Assembly (NCBI GenBank): GCA_015060445.1
Contig: SUYL01000067.1
Location: 48,085-112,084, forward strand
From: Bacteroidales bacterium
GTDB lineage: Bacteria; Bacteroidota; Bacteroidia; Bacteroidales; UBA932
Reading direction: 5' to 3'
Length of the DNA: 64,000 bases
A program made the translations under genes and the position numbers. Below, piece by piece: positions 34,037 through 44,839 of the stretch (positions are counted from its first letter, which is position 1; each line of letters starts with the position of its first letter). The notes beneath the pieces were generated by a model. The model worked only from the letters and a program-made list of their open reading frames with translations, searched no databases and had not been told where the DNA came from.

Positions 34037-34110
34037 CTCCTGAACCAGGACTTGAACCTGGGACCCTCTGATTAACAGTCAGATGCTCTAACCAACTGAG
34101 CTATTCAGGA
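34037..34110 (-). tRNA. tRNA-Asn (anticodon GTT)
   Basis: The minus strand folds into a full cloverleaf: acceptor arm TCCTGAA/TTCAGGA, D-arm GCTC-AGTTGGTTA-GAGC, anticodon arm TCTGA-CTGTTAA-TCAGA with GTT, and T-arm CCAGG-TTCAAGT-CCTGG. 74 bases without an encoded CCA. Confidence 0.95.
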
Positions 34111-34207
34111 ATTATGTTTGCCAGCAGTTGTTTTGCTTAGCGGGTACAAAAGTAGGACATTTTTCTTTATGCTCCAAATTTTTTAGCAAAAAAATATGAA
34201 AAATTTT

Positions 34208-34215
34208 ATCTTTGT
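34208..34215 (+). promoter_or_regulatory. -7 box of the HU-CCDC81-like gene
   Basis: TATCTTTG, exact TAnnTTTG, with start near 34222. This favours ATG 34240 over ATG 34228, which would leave almost no leader. Confidence 0.65.
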
Positions 34216-34239
34216 AATGCTTAAGAAATGTCAACAGTT

Positions 34240-34860
34240 ATGGATTTTAACCTTATTTGTTCCCAAATACAACAATTACTGATTAAAAATGAGAGAGTTG
34301 TGCTGCCACATACTGGCGAACTGGTAGTGGAGGCCACTCCAGCGTCCTTTATGGATGATGGAAAGACAATTTTGCCTCCATGCAAGAAATTGCTTTTCAG
34401 ACAAGGGGAGGCAGAGGGGAAATATGAGCAGTGGCAGGAGGAGTTGTCGGGAAGAATAAGGGAGGAACTGAACTCGGATGGCGTTTCCCAGGTGCCAGGA
34501 TTGGGTACATTCAAGGATGATGGGGAAGGGGTGATATCCTTCTTTGCAGATCCAGATTTTGATTTTGCTCCCGACAGTTTCTCGTTGGAGGCAATTTCAT
34601 TGGAGGTAAATGAGCCGGTGAAACCTCAAGTGGAGGAGAAACTTGCCCCTGCAATTGGAAAAGAGAAAAAGGTACCGCAATCTATGGAGCAGAAGAGAAA
34701 AGTGCAGAAATGGGTGGTATGGAGTGCAGTTGTGGTAATTCTCATGTTGGTATTGGTGCTGTTTGTGATTCTGTTCAAGGAAGATTTTATGGAGTTGCTG
34801 AAACGGATTCTGTACAGTAAAGAAGAACTTGAGATAATGCAAAAATGGGCATCACAATGA
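34240..34860 (+). CDS. HU-CCDC81-like domain membrane protein
   Basis: About 206 residues (ATG 34228 would add four). The first 110 residues resemble the bacterial CCDC81-like HU domains: ICSQIQQLLIKNERVVLPHTGELVVEATP, then SGRIREELNSDGVSQVPGLGTFKDD. A Pro/Glu-rich linker leads to one membrane span (VVWSAVVVILMLVLVLFVILF, about 165-187) and a short tail. Bacteroidota homologues often carry a SPOR domain after the span; here the tail is too short for one. The role is unknown, perhaps linking envelope and nucleoid. The terminator hairpin contains the stop codon. Confidence 0.72.
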   Translation: MDFNLICSQIQQLLIKNERVVLPHTGELVVEATPASFMDDGKTILPPCKKLLFRQGEAEGKYEQWQEELSGRIREELNSDGVSQVPGLGTFKDDGEGVISFFADPDFDFAPDSFSLEAISLEVNEPVKPQVEEKLAPAIGKEKKVPQSMEQKRKVQKWVVWSAVVVILMLVLVLFVILFKEDFMELLKRILYSKEELEIMQKWASQ

Positions 34861-34875
34861 TGCCCATTTTTTTTT
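34841..34875 (+). terminator. Terminator spanning the stop of the HU-CCDC81-like gene
   Basis: A perfect 14-bp stem (34841-34854 with 34858-34871), CAA loop and a long T-run. The TGA stop at 34858-34860 lies in the stem. Confidence 0.9.
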
Positions 34876-34914
34876 ACTGCGCACGCAGGGTAAGCCTCCC
34901 GGCCTTCCGTTCCA

Positions 34915-36975
34915 TTATCCTACGCATGCTCCGTTGTCAACAGCCTCTGTAGGGGTAACGAACTTCATTCGGCCGCTTTCGTCTTTGGCCATAAGGATCA
35001 TTCCCTTGCTCTCAATTCCTTTAATCTTGCGTGGGGCAAGGTTTGCAAGGATACAGATCTGTTTGCCTACCATCTCTTCTGGAGTATAGTGCTCTGCAAT
35101 ACCGGAAACTATGGTTCTGGTGTCTATTCCAGTGTCAATGGTGAGTTTCAGCAGCTTGTCTGTCTTTGGAACCTTAACGGCCTCAAGTACGGTTGCAGTT
35201 CTGATGTCCATCTTCATGAAGTCGTCAAATGTACACTCCTCTTTCTGAGGGAGTGGGGCAGGGGTGCCGGCAGCAGCGGCAGCAGCGGCCTGGTTAGCCT
35301 CTTTTGTTGCATTCAGTTTGTCTATCTGGGCCTGGATCTCGACATCCTCAATCTTTGCGAAAAGAAGTTCTGCAGGGTTCAACTGATGTCCTGCTGCAAG
35401 AATCTCTGCACCGCCGAACTCGTTCCATGAAATCTTCTCAAGATTGAGCATCTTTACAAGTTTTGCAGATGAGAAAGGGAGGAACGGCTCAAATGCAATT
35501 GCAAGGTTTGCACACAACTGCAATGAGATGTTCAGGATTGTTGCAACCCTCTCCATATCTGTCTTGGCAAGTTTCCAAGGCTCGGTCTCGGTGAGGTATT
35601 TGTTTCCAAGGCGGGCAAGGTTCATGGCATCTTTCAAGGCCTCGCGGAACTTGTATGTGCTCAGGTTGTGCTCCAGGGAAGCCTTTATCTGAGGAATCTC
35701 TGCAAGAACCTCCTTGTCAACATCTGTAAGGGTTCTTACGGCAGGAACTTTACCCTCAAAATATTTGTGGGTAAGTACAACTGCACGGTTTACAAAGTTT
35801 CCGTAGATTGCCACCAGTTCGCTGTTGTTGCGGGTCTGGAAGTCTTTCCAGGTAAAGTCGTTGTCTTTGGTCTCAGGTGCATTTGCACAAAGTACGTATC
35901 TCAAAACATCCTGTTTGCCAGGGAAATCTACAAGGTACTCGTGCAACCATACAGCCCAGTTGCGTGAGGTTGAGATCTTGTCACCCTCAAGGTTCAGGAA
36001 CTCGTTTGCAGGGACATTCTCGGGGAGGATGAAGCCGTCTCCGTAAGCCTTCAGCATAGAAGGGAACACTATACAGTGGAATACAATGTTGTCTTTTCCA
36101 ATGAAGTGTACCATCTTGGTATCCTCGCTCTTCCACCATTTCTCCCACTCGTCGGGAAGAAGTTCTATTGTATTTGAGATGTATCCTATAGGGGCGTCGA
36201 ACCATACATAAAGCACTTTGCCCTCTGCGCCCTCTACAGGTACCGGAACTCCCCAGTCGAGGTCACGGCTTACTGCCCTTGGCTGAAGGCCGCCGTCAAT
36301 CCAACTCTTGCACTGGCCGTAAACGTTGGTTTTCCACTCCTTGTGCCCCTCAAGAATCCACTGTTTGAGCCATTCCTCATACTGGTCCAAAGGAAGGTAC
36401 CAGTGTTTGGTAGGTTTCTTTACAAGTTCCCCGCCGCTGATTACAGATTTTGGGTTTATAAGTTCATCGGGGCTCAAGGTGCTTCCGCATTTCTCGCACT
36501 GGTCTCCATATGCACCTTCTGCACCGCATTTAGGGCAGGTACCGGTGATGTAGCGGTCTGCAAGGAAAGTGTTGGTCTCAGTATCATAATACTGCTCGCT
36601 CTCCTTCTCCACAAACTTGCCCTCATCGTACAATTTCCTGAAGAATGCGGCTGCAGTCTTGTGGTGGGTTGCAGAACTGGTACGGGAGTAAACATCAAAG
36701 CTTATTCCCAACTCCTGGAACGAGTCCTTTATTATTTTGTGGTACTTGTCCACAACATCCTGTGGGGTGCAACCCTCTTTCTTTGCCTTTATTGTAATTG
36801 GAACGCCGTGCTCATCAGAACCTCCAATGAACAGCACATCCTCACCTTTGAGTCTGAGGAATCTGGCATAGATATCTGCAGGTACATACACACCTGCAAG
36901 ATGTCCTATATGCACCGGACCGTTCGCATAAGGAAGGGCCGATGTAATCAGATGTCTTTTAAATTCTTTTCCCAT
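34915..36975 (-). CDS. metG: Methionyl-tRNA synthetase
   Basis: 686 residues, class I synthetase for tRNA-Met. HIGH motif in [12 protein letters not shown], zinc-knuckle cysteines [18 protein letters not shown] (about 143-160), a KMSKS variant KISTSRNW, and a C-terminal EMAP-type tRNA-binding domain from about 580 ([20 protein letters not shown]). An Ala-rich linker ([15 protein letters not shown]) joins body and C-domain. It follows dnaG on the same strand with a 37-base gap. Confidence 0.97.
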   Translation of the reverse strand: MGKEFKRHLITSALPYANGPVHIGHLAGVYVPADIYARFLRLKGEDVLFIGGSDEHGVPITIKAKKEGCTPQDVVDKYHKIIKDSFQELGISFDVYSRTSSATHHKTAAAFFRKLYDEGKFVEKESEQYYDTETNTFLADRYITGTCPKCGAEGAYGDQCEKCGSTLSPDELINPKSVISGGELVKKPTKHWYLPLDQYEEWLKQWILEGHKEWKTNVYGQCKSWIDGGLQPRAVSRDLDWGVPVPVEGAEGKVLYVWFDAPIGYISNTIELLPDEWEKWWKSEDTKMVHFIGKDNIVFHCIVFPSMLKAYGDGFILPENVPANEFLNLEGDKISTSRNWAVWLHEYLVDFPGKQDVLRYVLCANAPETKDNDFTWKDFQTRNNSELVAIYGNFVNRAVVLTHKYFEGKVPAVRTLTDVDKEVLAEIPQIKASLEHNLSTYKFREALKDAMNLARLGNKYLTETEPWKLAKTDMERVATILNISLQLCANLAIAFEPFLPFSSAKLVKMLNLEKISWNEFGGAEILAAGHQLNPAELLFAKIEDVEIQAQIDKLNATKEANQAAAAAAAGTPAPLPQKEECTFDDFMKMDIRTATVLEAVKVPKTDKLLKLTIDTGIDTRTIVSGIAEHYTPEEMVGKQICILANLAPRKIKGIESKGMILMAKDESGRMKFVTPTEAVDNGACVG

Positions 36976-37012
36976 CTCTATATTAATTTTTGAACAATTT
37001 TCTTCCCGACAA

Positions 37013-39016
37013 TTATAATATTATCCTGTTCAACTCCTTGGAGAAGAAGTTCCTCACCTGCATAAGAGTTGTCAGTTGTGATATAAGTTCGTTCTGCAGT
37101 TCCACATTTTTCTCCTTTTGGGCCCGTCCCAACTCCTCGGTAAGGTTCATTGCTGCCTGTGCGGTAACCTTTGCCTTGTATATGAGGATTGATTTTGGTA
37201 CAACCCTTCCCAGTACATTCCTTTCGGGAATAAGGGATTTGCTGAACTGCTGTATTGTAATTGTATATGGTTGTATAAACAAATCTGCAACTATGTTTGA
37301 GACCTCCCTGTTGGGGTGGTTCATGAAGTATCTGAGAACTTTCTCGCTCTCGTGCTCCTTCAGTTGGAAATATTCATTGAATATCTCCTTGTACTGCAGG
37401 TTCTGCAATTCCAGTTCGTCATTCTGCAGTTGTGAGAGGATATACTGAGCCACTGTCTGCTCCTCATCCTGTTCTGCACCGTATGCGAAATCCTCATCTA
37501 TATGTATAGGGAGATAGCCGAACTTGAGCAGGTAATATAGGATCTCCTTTTCAGCCTCGCTGCAGTAGGTGTTTACCACAAATCCAGGGATATTGTGCTG
37601 CCCCCCCTGTTGTGATCCCTGAGGGAACTGTGTGGTATCTGCCTGTTGGATACCCTGCAACCTCTCCTGCCTCTCCTGTTCCCTCTGTTGCTGATAAAAA
37701 GAGTCGCTCTGTTTCTTGTGGCGGAGTTTTGCCACCTCCTGCTGCAGCAGTTCCTCCTTAATGTTGAGTTTGGCAGCGGTCTGCTCAATATACACTGCCC
37801 TCACTATGGCATCCGGAATAACCGCTATGCTGTTTACAACCTCTCCAATGAGTTTTGCCCTCTGGAGCGGGTCTTTGGTGAGTTCCTGTGCCAGGAGCCT
37901 CTGTTTGAAACTTATGAAATCCTCCTCGTTGTTGGTGAGGAATTCCATCAACTCTTCTTTTGTATGTTTGCGGGCAAAGGAATCGGGGTCTTCACCGTCG
38001 GGGAAGAGGGCTACCTTAATCTCCAGCCCCTCCTCCAGAAGCATATCTATTCCTCTCAGGGATGCTTTTATACCGGCCCAGTCGCCGTCATAAAGTACGG
38101 TAACATTGTTGGTGAATCTCTTTATCAGTTGAATCTGCCCTGTGGTGAGGGAGGTTCCGCTGCTGGCCACAACATTCTCCACACCTGCCTGATGGAAGGA
38201 AATCACATCTGTGTAACCCTCAACCAGATAGCACTTCTGGTTTTTTGCAATTGCCTGTTTTGCCTCGTATATGCCATAGAGGACCTTGTTCTTTACATAA
38301 ACCTCACTCTCGGGTGAGTTTATGTATTTTGCAACCTCCTTGTCTCCCCTGAGTTTTCTGCCTCCAAAGGCTATTACCTTTCCGCTGATACCTCTTATGG
38401 GGAACATCACCCTCTCGTAGAAACGGTCCAGAAGTTCTCCATTCTCACGCTCAATGGTGAGTCCAACCTCTACAAGGTGCTCCTTCTTGTACCCTTTCCT
38501 CTGGGCATTGTGGGTAAACTCCCTCCGCTTGTTGGGGGCGTACCCCAGCAGGAACTTGGTTATTGTTTCATCTGTAAAGCCACGCTCCTTAAAGTAACTC
38601 AGACCTATGGCAATCCCCTCCTCGGTCTTGAGCAACTGTTCTGTATAGAACTTCTGGGCAAAGTCGTTCACAATGAGCAGTGACTCATGGTGGAGCCTCT
38701 GCTGCACATCCTCCTCGCTCTCCTCCTTCTCCTTAACCTCAATGCCGTACTTGTGTCCCAGATACTTGAGTGCCTCCACATAACTCATCTGCTCGTGCTC
38801 CATCACAAAACTCACAACACTTCCTGCCTTTCCGCAGCCGAAACATTTGTAGATACCCTTGCTCGGTGAAACGGAAAAACTCGGAGTCTTCTCGTGGTGG
38901 AACGGACAGCACGCAATGTAGTTTGCCCCCCTTCTCTTAAGGGAGACAAAATCACTTACCACCTCCTCAATTCGGGCGGTATCCAGGATTCTGTCTACAG
39001 TGCTTCTGTCAATCAT
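37013..39016 (-). CDS. dnaG: DNA primase
   Basis: Makes RNA primers for replication. 667 residues. The N-terminal zinc finger is complete ([11 protein letters not shown] with CFGCGKAG, about 36-66). The RNA polymerase/Toprim core shows [23 protein letters not shown] and [14 protein letters not shown] Gln-rich linker (about 440-470, [14 protein letters not shown]) precedes the C-terminal helicase-interacting region. It lies between trpS and metG on the same strand with short gaps (16 and 37 bases), each holding the sequence TTCTTCCCGACAA. Confidence 0.96.
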   Translation of the reverse strand: MIDRSTVDRILDTARIEEVVSDFVSLKRRGANYIACCPFHHEKTPSFSVSPSKGIYKCFGCGKAGSVVSFVMEHEQMSYVEALKYLGHKYGIEVKEKEESEEDVQQRLHHESLLIVNDFAQKFYTEQLLKTEEGIAIGLSYFKERGFTDETITKFLLGYAPNKRREFTHNAQRKGYKKEHLVEVGLTIERENGELLDRFYERVMFPIRGISGKVIAFGGRKLRGDKEVAKYINSPESEVYVKNKVLYGIYEAKQAIAKNQKCYLVEGYTDVISFHQAGVENVVASSGTSLTTGQIQLIKRFTNNVTVLYDGDWAGIKASLRGIDMLLEEGLEIKVALFPDGEDPDSFARKHTKEELMEFLTNNEEDFISFKQRLLAQELTKDPLQRAKLIGEVVNSIAVIPDAIVRAVYIEQTAAKLNIKEELLQQEVAKLRHKKQSDSFYQQQREQERQERLQGIQQADTTQFPQGSQQGGQHNIPGFVVNTYCSEAEKEILYYLLKFGYLPIHIDEDFAYGAEQDEEQTVAQYILSQLQNDELELQNLQYKEIFNEYFQLKEHESEKVLRYFMNHPNREVSNIVADLFIQPYTITIQQFSKSLIPERNVLGRVVPKSILIYKAKVTAQAAMNLTEELGRAQKEKNVELQNELISQLTTLMQVRNFFSKELNRIIL

Positions 39017-39032
39017 ATTCTTCCCGACAAAT

Positions 39033-40145
39033 CTATTTTGTCCTGTATGCCTCTGCCTGTGCCTTTATCAGTTCCTCGTCCTCAAAGTAGTTGATTTTCA
39101 TGGCAGCCTTCACCTCCTCAAGGGTTGCTGCAGCCTTTGCGCGTGCCTCCTGGGAGCCTTTGCGCAGAATCTCATACACCTGAGGGATGTTCTGCTCGTA
39201 CTCTTTTCTCCTCTCGCGGATAGGGGCAAGGAACTCCTCCATAATGTTGAACAGGAATTTCTTGCATGTACCGTCTCCAAGACCTCCGCGGCGGTAGTGC
39301 TCCTTCATTTCATCCAAGTTTGCATACTCAGGAAGGAACTTGGCAAAATGCTCCGGTGTGCTGAATGCATCCAGATATGTGAATACCACATTTCCCTCAA
39401 CGTGTCCGGGATCTGTAATCTGCAGGTGCTCAGGGTCTGTGTACATGCTGTTCACCTTCTTCTTTATCTCCTTTGATGAGTCTGACAGATAGATGCAGTT
39501 GCCCAACGATTTACTCATCTTTGCCTTGCCGTCTGTACCTGGAAGGCGCATGCATACAGAGTTCTCTGGAAGCATCATCTCCGGAAGGACAAGGGTCTCG
39601 CCGTAAACTGTGTTGAATTTGTGTACAATCTCCCTGGTCTGCTCAATCATAGGGGCCTGGTCAACACCCACAGGAACTGTAGTTGCCTTGAATGCCGTAA
39701 TATCCGAGGCCTGGCTTATAGGGTATGTGAAGAAACCTACAGGTGTACCCTTCTTGTTTGCATTCTCCTCATCATCCGAGAAACCTCTCATTTGAATCTC
39801 CTGTTTTACGGTAGGGTTCCTCTGCAGGCGCTGTACTGTTACAAGGTTCATGTAATAGAATGCCAGTTCGCAAAGTTCAGGAACCTGAGACTGGATGAAA
39901 ATGGTGCATTTCTCAGGATCAAGGCCTGCCGATAGGTAATCCAATGCTACCTCAATGATGTTCTGACGAACTTTCTCAGGATTGTCTGCATTGTCTGTAA
40001 GAGCCTGAGCATCTGCAATCATAATGAATATCTTGTCAAACTCGCCGCTGTTCTGCAACTCAACCCTTCTCTTTAGGGAACCCACATAATGCCCCAAGTG
40101 CAATTTGCCTGTAGGGCGGTCTCCTGTAAGGATAATCTTTTCCAT
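39033..40145 (-). CDS. trpS: Tryptophanyl-tRNA synthetase
   Basis: 370 residues, class I synthetase. HIGH-type motif HLGH in [21 protein letters not shown] in [11 protein letters not shown] near residue 205. It has an additional segment at about 120-140 ([17 protein letters not shown]) seen in the longer TrpRS form. It heads the unit trpS-dnaG-metG and has a TACCTTTG box upstream. Confidence 0.96.
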   Translation of the reverse strand: MEKIILTGDRPTGKLHLGHYVGSLKRRVELQNSGEFDKIFIMIADAQALTDNADNPEKVRQNIIEVALDYLSAGLDPEKCTIFIQSQVPELCELAFYYMNLVTVQRLQRNPTVKQEIQMRGFSDDEENANKKGTPVGFFTYPISQASDITAFKATTVPVGVDQAPMIEQTREIVHKFNTVYGETLVLPEMMLPENSVCMRLPGTDGKAKMSKSLGNCIYLSDSSKEIKKKVNSMYTDPEHLQITDPGHVEGNVVFTYLDAFSTPEHFAKFLPEYANLDEMKEHYRRGGLGDGTCKKFLFNIMEEFLAPIRERRKEYEQNIPQVYEILRKGSQEARAKAAATLEEVKAAMKINYFEDEELIKAQAEAYRTK

Positions 40146-40182
40146 ATGTATTCTCTTTATTGTTTTCCGTTGGAATAAACTA

Positions 40183-40190
40183 CAAAGGTA
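40183..40190 (-). promoter_or_regulatory. -7 box of trpS
   Basis: Reads TACCTTTG on the minus strand, exact TAnnTTTG, 37 bases upstream of the trpS ATG. Confidence 0.6.
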
Positions 40191-40280
40191 ATAAATTCTT
40201 TGGTTTTATTGTTCCATTTTGTAGTGCCTGTAGTGTCATGTTGGTTTTGTTTGCCGCAAAATGAACAATTATTGATGTAG

Positions 40281-40313
40281 TGAAAAAGAAAGGGGACCAC
40301 ATGGGTCCCCCTT
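40281..40313 (-). terminator. Terminator after recA
   Basis: On the minus strand GGGGACC and GGTCCCC arms (40304-40310 and 40292-40298) close a 5-base loop and are followed by TTTCTTTTTC. Confidence 0.8.
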
Positions 40314-40337
40314 AAAAAAGTGTCTGTTCTCAAATTC

Positions 40338-41378
40338 TTAGTCCTGCTCGCCGGCACTTGCAAGTGCCTCGCGTACTTTTGCCTCAACTTCCTCTGCAAA
40401 TTCAGGGTTGTCAATGAGAAGCTGTCTTACAGCCTCACGTCCCTGTCCAATTTTGCTGTCGCCATAGCTGAACCAGCTTCCGCTCTTCTTTATGATGTCA
40501 AATTCAACGCCAAGGTCAAGGATTTCTCCAACTTTGGATATGCCTTCGCCGTATAGGATGTCAAACTCAGCCTTCTTGAATGGAGGAGCCATCTTGTTCT
40601 TTACAACTTTTACCCTTGTGCGGTTACCGGTAGCATCCTCACCGTCCTTGAGTTGGGTGGTTCTTCTAACATCCAGTCTTACAGATGCGTAGAATTTGAG
40701 GGCGTTACCTCCGGTTGTGGTTTCAGGGTTGCCGAACATTACACCAATCTTCTCACGCAACTGGTTTATGAAGATGCAGCAGGTGTTGGTCTTGCTTATG
40801 TTTGCAGTAAGTTTCCTCAATGCCTGGCTCATAAGGCGTGCCTGAAGGCCCATCTTAGAGTCTCCCATCTCACCCTCAATCTCTGCTTTAGGGGTAAGGG
40901 CTGCAACGGAGTCTATTACAATTATGTCAATTGCACCTGAACGGATGAGGCTGTCTGCAATCTCAAGGGCCTGCTCGCCGTTGTCGGGCTGTGAGATGAG
41001 CAATGTGTCTACATTCACACCAAGTTTCTTTGCGTATGTGCGGTCAAATGCGTGCTCTGCGTCAATTATTGCGGCAATACCGCCTGTCTTCTGCGCCTCG
41101 GCAATTGCATGTATTGCAAGAGTGGTCTTACCACTGCTCTCAGGTCCGTAAATTTCAATAACCCTTCCTTTTGGATATCCCCCTATGCCCAATGCATAGT
41201 CCAATGCTATTGAACCGCTTGGTACAACGGATACATCCCATTTTGGCTGATCCCCCAGCTTCATTATTGTCCCCTTTCCAAAATCCTTCTCAATCTTGTC
41301 CAAAGTAGCCTGCAATGCTTTGAGTTTGGCTGCATTCACCTCGGCTGCATTTGGAGTTTCTACACTTTCTTTAGCCAT
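40338..41378 (-). CDS. recA: Recombinase RecA
   Basis: 346 residues. Walker [16 protein letters not shown], Walker [13 protein letters not shown], loop L1 [21 protein letters not shown], loop L2 [20 protein letters not shown], all intact. It promotes strand exchange and self-cleavage of SOS repressors where present. It is monocistronic with its own -7 box and terminator. Its modulator recX is not adjacent but about 3.5 kb away on the opposite strand. Confidence 0.98.
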   Translation of the reverse strand: MAKESVETPNAAEVNAAKLKALQATLDKIEKDFGKGTIMKLGDQPKWDVSVVPSGSIALDYALGIGGYPKGRVIEIYGPESSGKTTLAIHAIAEAQKTGGIAAIIDAEHAFDRTYAKKLGVNVDTLLISQPDNGEQALEIADSLIRSGAIDIIVIDSVAALTPKAEIEGEMGDSKMGLQARLMSQALRKLTANISKTNTCCIFINQLREKIGVMFGNPETTTGGNALKFYASVRLDVRRTTQLKDGEDATGNRTRVKVVKNKMAPPFKKAEFDILYGEGISKVGEILDLGVEFDIIKKSGSWFSYGDSKIGQGREAVRQLLIDNPEFAEEVEAKVREALASAGEQD

Positions 41379-41414
41379 GTTTTTTCAGAATTAAATTGTT
41401 AGTTATTATCCCAA

Positions 41415-41422
41415 CAAATATA
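41415..41422 (-). promoter_or_regulatory. -7 box of recA
   Basis: Reads TATATTTG on the minus strand, exact TAnnTTTG, 36 bases upstream of the recA ATG; 12 bases from the divergent rlmN box, so the two promoters overlap. Confidence 0.6.
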
Positions 41423-41434
41423 CTCAAAAAATCG

Positions 41435-41442
41435 TAACTTTG
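41435..41442 (+). promoter_or_regulatory. -7 box of rlmN
   Basis: TAACTTTG, exact TAnnTTTG, only 6 bases before ATG 41449, so the mRNA would be nearly leaderless. Confidence 0.55.
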
Positions 41443-41448
41443 CCAAGT

Positions 41449-42531
41449 ATGAAGAAAATTTTATTGGGCATGTCGCTGCAGGAATTGAGGCAGCTTGCCA
41501 TAGAGTATAAACTGCCGGCATTTACCGGTAAACAGATAGCGGACTGGCTCTATAAAAAGAGGGTTACATCCATAGACCAGATGACAAACCTTTCCAAGGC
41601 GGCAAGGGAACTGCTGCAGCAGGAGTGCGAGGTGGGGAGGGTTGAATATACACAGGTGCAGGCATCTGTGGACGGTACAAAGAAGTACCTTTTCCCATGC
41701 CATACAGGTACAAGCATTGAGGCTGTTATGATTCCCGATGAACCAAGGGCCACAATTTGTGTTTCTTCTCAGGCCGGGTGCAAGATGGGTTGCCGTTTCT
41801 GCATGACCGGAAGGCAGGGATTCAGCGGAAACCTGCAGGTGAACGAGATTATTTCTCAGTTTATGGGGATAGATGAGGCCCAGGAACTTACCAATGCGGT
41901 ATTCATGGGTATGGGAGAGCCTCTGGACAATCTTGCAAATGTGCTCAAGACCATAGAGATACTCACTGCAGATTGGGGATTTGCATGGAGTCCCAAGAGG
42001 ATAACCCTCAGCAGTATTGGAGTTACAATGTCTCCACAACTGATTGAACTTCCGGATTATCGGGAAGATGAGAAGAACCGTGGGGTGTACAGGGCGGTGA
42101 ATCCGTTGAAGGCATTCCTGGATCTTACTAAATGCCATCTGGCAATAAGTCTGCATAACCCGTTCCCCGGGGAGAGGGTGGAACTGATGCCTATGGAGAA
42201 GGGGTTCCCGCTGGAGGATACCCTGGATCTTATAAGGGAGTATGATTTTACAGGGCAGCGCAGGGTGAGTTTTGAGTACATTATGTTTGACAGGGTGAAT
42301 GACAGCAAGAGGCATGCGGATGCGCTTGTAAGGATGCTCAAAGGGCTGGAGTGCAGGATGAACCTCATAAGGTTCCATGCAATTCCCGATTCCCCGCTGG
42401 CTCCTTCCCCTATGCCTGTTATAGAGAACTTTAAGGAGAGACTCAACGGGGCAGGGCTTATGACCACTTTGCGTGCCAGCAGGGGTGAGGATATCTATGC
42501 TGCATGCGGAATGTTGGCAGGAAAGAAATGA
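41449..42531 (+). CDS. rlmN: Dual-specificity rRNA/tRNA adenine-C2 methyltransferase RlmN
   Basis: Radical-SAM enzyme that methylates A2503 of 23S rRNA and A37 of some tRNAs. 360 residues. The Fe-S motif CxxxCxxC appears as CKMGCRFCMTGRQG near residue 107; GMGEPLDN, ITLSSIGVTMS and the acceptor-cysteine end ASRGEDIYAACGMLAGKK are present. A TTG at 41440 falls in the promoter box and is rejected. It precedes the patatin gene by 24 bases. Confidence 0.95.
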   Translation: MKKILLGMSLQELRQLAIEYKLPAFTGKQIADWLYKKRVTSIDQMTNLSKAARELLQQECEVGRVEYTQVQASVDGTKKYLFPCHTGTSIEAVMIPDEPRATICVSSQAGCKMGCRFCMTGRQGFSGNLQVNEIISQFMGIDEAQELTNAVFMGMGEPLDNLANVLKTIEILTADWGFAWSPKRITLSSIGVTMSPQLIELPDYREDEKNRGVYRAVNPLKAFLDLTKCHLAISLHNPFPGERVELMPMEKGFPLEDTLDLIREYDFTGQRRVSFEYIMFDRVNDSKRHADALVRMLKGLECRMNLIRFHAIPDSPLAPSPMPVIENFKERLNGAGLMTTLRASRGEDIYAACGMLAGKK

Positions 42532-42555
42532 TATTGCAATAAATTGGATGAAGGG

Positions 42556-44835
42556 ATGAGAAAGAACGGTTTGTACATAGGAAAAATATTTCTGATGATT
42601 GCTGTACTGGCTATGTGTTCCGGTACAGCCTTAGGGGAGTCTGCTCAGAAAGTGGGTGGCAAGCGCCCCAAGGTGGCTCTGGTATTGTGTGGCGGAGGGG
42701 CAAAGGGGGCAGCCCATATAGGTGCCCTTAAGGTGCTTGAAGAGGTTGGTATGCCTGTAGATATGGTTGTGGGTACAAGTATAGGGGGCCTTGTTGGAGG
42801 TATGTATGCTATGGGATACAACGCAGCGGAACTGGATTCCATTGTTGCCGGTTGTGACTGGAAATATCTCTTGAGTGACAATACCTATTCCCGCAGGGAT
42901 GAATCTTTTTCAGGGAAGATGCTTGATGCCAGATATCTGTTGAAAATCCCTTTCTACAGCATGAATCCCGATATTAAGGATTCTCCGGTTTCAAGGTTGC
43001 CTGCCGGCCTTATCAGCGGGCAGAATGTTCTCAATTTTCTCAATGGCGTTTCATTGGGGTATCAGGAGAGGATGGATTTCAGCAATCTCCCTGTCCCTTT
43101 TGCGTGTGTGGCGGCAGACCTCTCAACAGGTGAGCAGATAGTGCTTGATAAAGGGGAACTCCCCTTGTGCATGAGGGCTACCATGGCCATACCAGGGGTG
43201 TTTGCCCCTGTGGAGATGGATGGGAAGGTACTTGTGGATGGAGGTATAATAAACAATTTCCCGGTGGATGTGGCCAAGAAGATGGGTGCAGACATCATAA
43301 TAGGTGTTGATATAAAGAATGACTATCCTGGAGCGGAGAATCTCAAGTCCATTCCCCAGGTGCTCGCCCAGATGATTGCCCTTATGGGAAATGAAACTTA
43401 TCAGAAGAACCTCAAGGAGGTGGATATACTTATAAAGCCTGACGTTTCAGATTACGGAACTTACAGTTTCAACAAACCTGCAATTGAGCAGTTGGTAATC
43501 AACGGGTATGTGGCGGCCCAGGAGAAATATCAGGAACTGGAGGCTCTTGCCAGGAGACTGAACACTCTGGATGTGGAAAGCAGGCCAGGCATGGTGCACA
43601 AGGCAACTGATGTGGTAAGGGATACTTTCTGTTTCAAGAGTGTGGAAATTGTGGGGGTGCCCAAGAAGAATGAGCATTGGCTCAGGAGAATGTCGGGATT
43701 GAAACCAGATATCCTCCTTACTGGAAAAGATATAAACCGGGGCATTTCAATCCTTATGGGGACCAGGGCATTTTCATCTGTGACCTATACTGTTATAGGG
43801 AAGGGCACTGCCGATGAGAGGCTTGTGGTTAATATTGTTGAGGGGCCCACAAATGTTCTGGCATTGGGGGCAAGGTATGATTCTGAAGAGGCTGCCGGAA
43901 TTCTTGTACATGTTGGGGTAAACGAGTATGGTCTTCTGGGTTCCAAACTGGGCTTTACCGGAAGGTTGGGCTATAACCCTTACGGAGAACTGGAGTATTC
44001 ATACAATTCCAAGGATTTCCCAAAGATAGAATTCAACTATAAGGTTGGCGGTATGGATATGAACATATACAAATCCACCGAGAACCAGAACAACCTCTCC
44101 TTCCTGTATCACAGGGGTGAAATAAACCTTTCAAACATATATCTGAGGAACTTCAATTTCAAGTTGGGTGCCAGATATGAGCATTTTGACTTCAGCAGGT
44201 ATCTCAAACAGAATACTCCCGACGGCTATCAGGAGTATGTTGTAAAGGATAGTGGATATGAGAGTTATTACTTCAAAGGTGAGGTTGATACCAGAGATGA
44301 CAGTTATTTTGCCACAGAAGGGGTGGATTTTGATGTGGAGGGTACCATATGGCAGACAAATTTTGAGAAGGGGTTCCACTCATTTGGGGCAGTTAAGGTG
44401 ATGCTTGAGGGGGCTGTAGGGATTGGGAAGAGTTTTGCACTTCTCCCTCATTTCTATGGCAGGGTGATAATAGGTGATTGTACTGAGATTCCGTTTATAA
44501 ACTATGTTGGCGGATCTGAGCCGGGGAGGTATTTCAGCCAGCAGTTGCCTTTCATAGGAATCAATTATGCCAATCCGGTGGAAAATACGGTTATGATTGG
44601 CAGGGTTGACCTCAGGCAGAGGATTGCTTCCAACCATTATATATATGGTATTGTAAATTATCTGAGGAGTGCCCATAGCCTGGATGATGTCTTTTCTGAC
44701 AATGGGGAAGATATATGGGGATTTGGGGTGAAGTATTCGTACAACAGCCCTATAGGTCCGCTGTCATTCAATATCCACTGGTCTGATTATGAGCACAGGT
44801 TTGGTGCATATGTTAGCCTTGGACATTATTTCTGA
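42556..44835 (+). CDS. Patatin-like phospholipase fused to POTRA and BamA-type barrel
   Basis: About 759 residues. A signal peptide (IFLMIAVLAMCSGTALG) is followed by a patatin domain: VLCGGGAKGAAHIGAL, the nucleophile elbow VGTSIGGLVGG and the catalytic Asp in VDGGIINNFPVD. A POTRA-like segment (about 365-435, FKSVEIVGVPKKNEHWLRR) and a C-terminal surface-antigen barrel (FNIHWSDYEHRFGAYVSLGHYF end) follow. This is the type V-d secretion design, in which the barrel carries the lipase to the outside. The catalytic dyad is intact. It starts 24 bases after rlmN and ends 4 bases before recX. Confidence 0.92.
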   Translation: MRKNGLYIGKIFLMIAVLAMCSGTALGESAQKVGGKRPKVALVLCGGGAKGAAHIGALKVLEEVGMPVDMVVGTSIGGLVGGMYAMGYNAAELDSIVAGCDWKYLLSDNTYSRRDESFSGKMLDARYLLKIPFYSMNPDIKDSPVSRLPAGLISGQNVLNFLNGVSLGYQERMDFSNLPVPFACVAADLSTGEQIVLDKGELPLCMRATMAIPGVFAPVEMDGKVLVDGGIINNFPVDVAKKMGADIIIGVDIKNDYPGAENLKSIPQVLAQMIALMGNETYQKNLKEVDILIKPDVSDYGTYSFNKPAIEQLVINGYVAAQEKYQELEALARRLNTLDVESRPGMVHKATDVVRDTFCFKSVEIVGVPKKNEHWLRRMSGLKPDILLTGKDINRGISILMGTRAFSSVTYTVIGKGTADERLVVNIVEGPTNVLALGARYDSEEAAGILVHVGVNEYGLLGSKLGFTGRLGYNPYGELEYSYNSKDFPKIEFNYKVGGMDMNIYKSTENQNNLSFLYHRGEINLSNIYLRNFNFKLGARYEHFDFSRYLKQNTPDGYQEYVVKDSGYESYYFKGEVDTRDDSYFATEGVDFDVEGTIWQTNFEKGFHSFGAVKVMLEGAVGIGKSFALLPHFYGRVIIGDCTEIPFINYVGGSEPGRYFSQQLPFIGINYANPVENTVMIGRVDLRQRIASNHYIYGIVNYLRSAHSLDDVFSDNGEDIWGFGVKYSYNSPIGPLSFNIHWSDYEHRFGAYVSLGHYF

Positions 44836-44839
44836 TTTT

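Larger units (their letters stand above)
33676..34227. other. 550-base spacer with terminator, tandem repeat and tRNA
   Basis: No convincing protein gene. It contains the HU terminator (33756), an 8-bp inverted repeat ATCCACGC/GCGTGGAT (33884-33911), five 12-bp tandem repeats, the tRNA-Asn gene and a promoter box for the next gene. Confidence 0.7.
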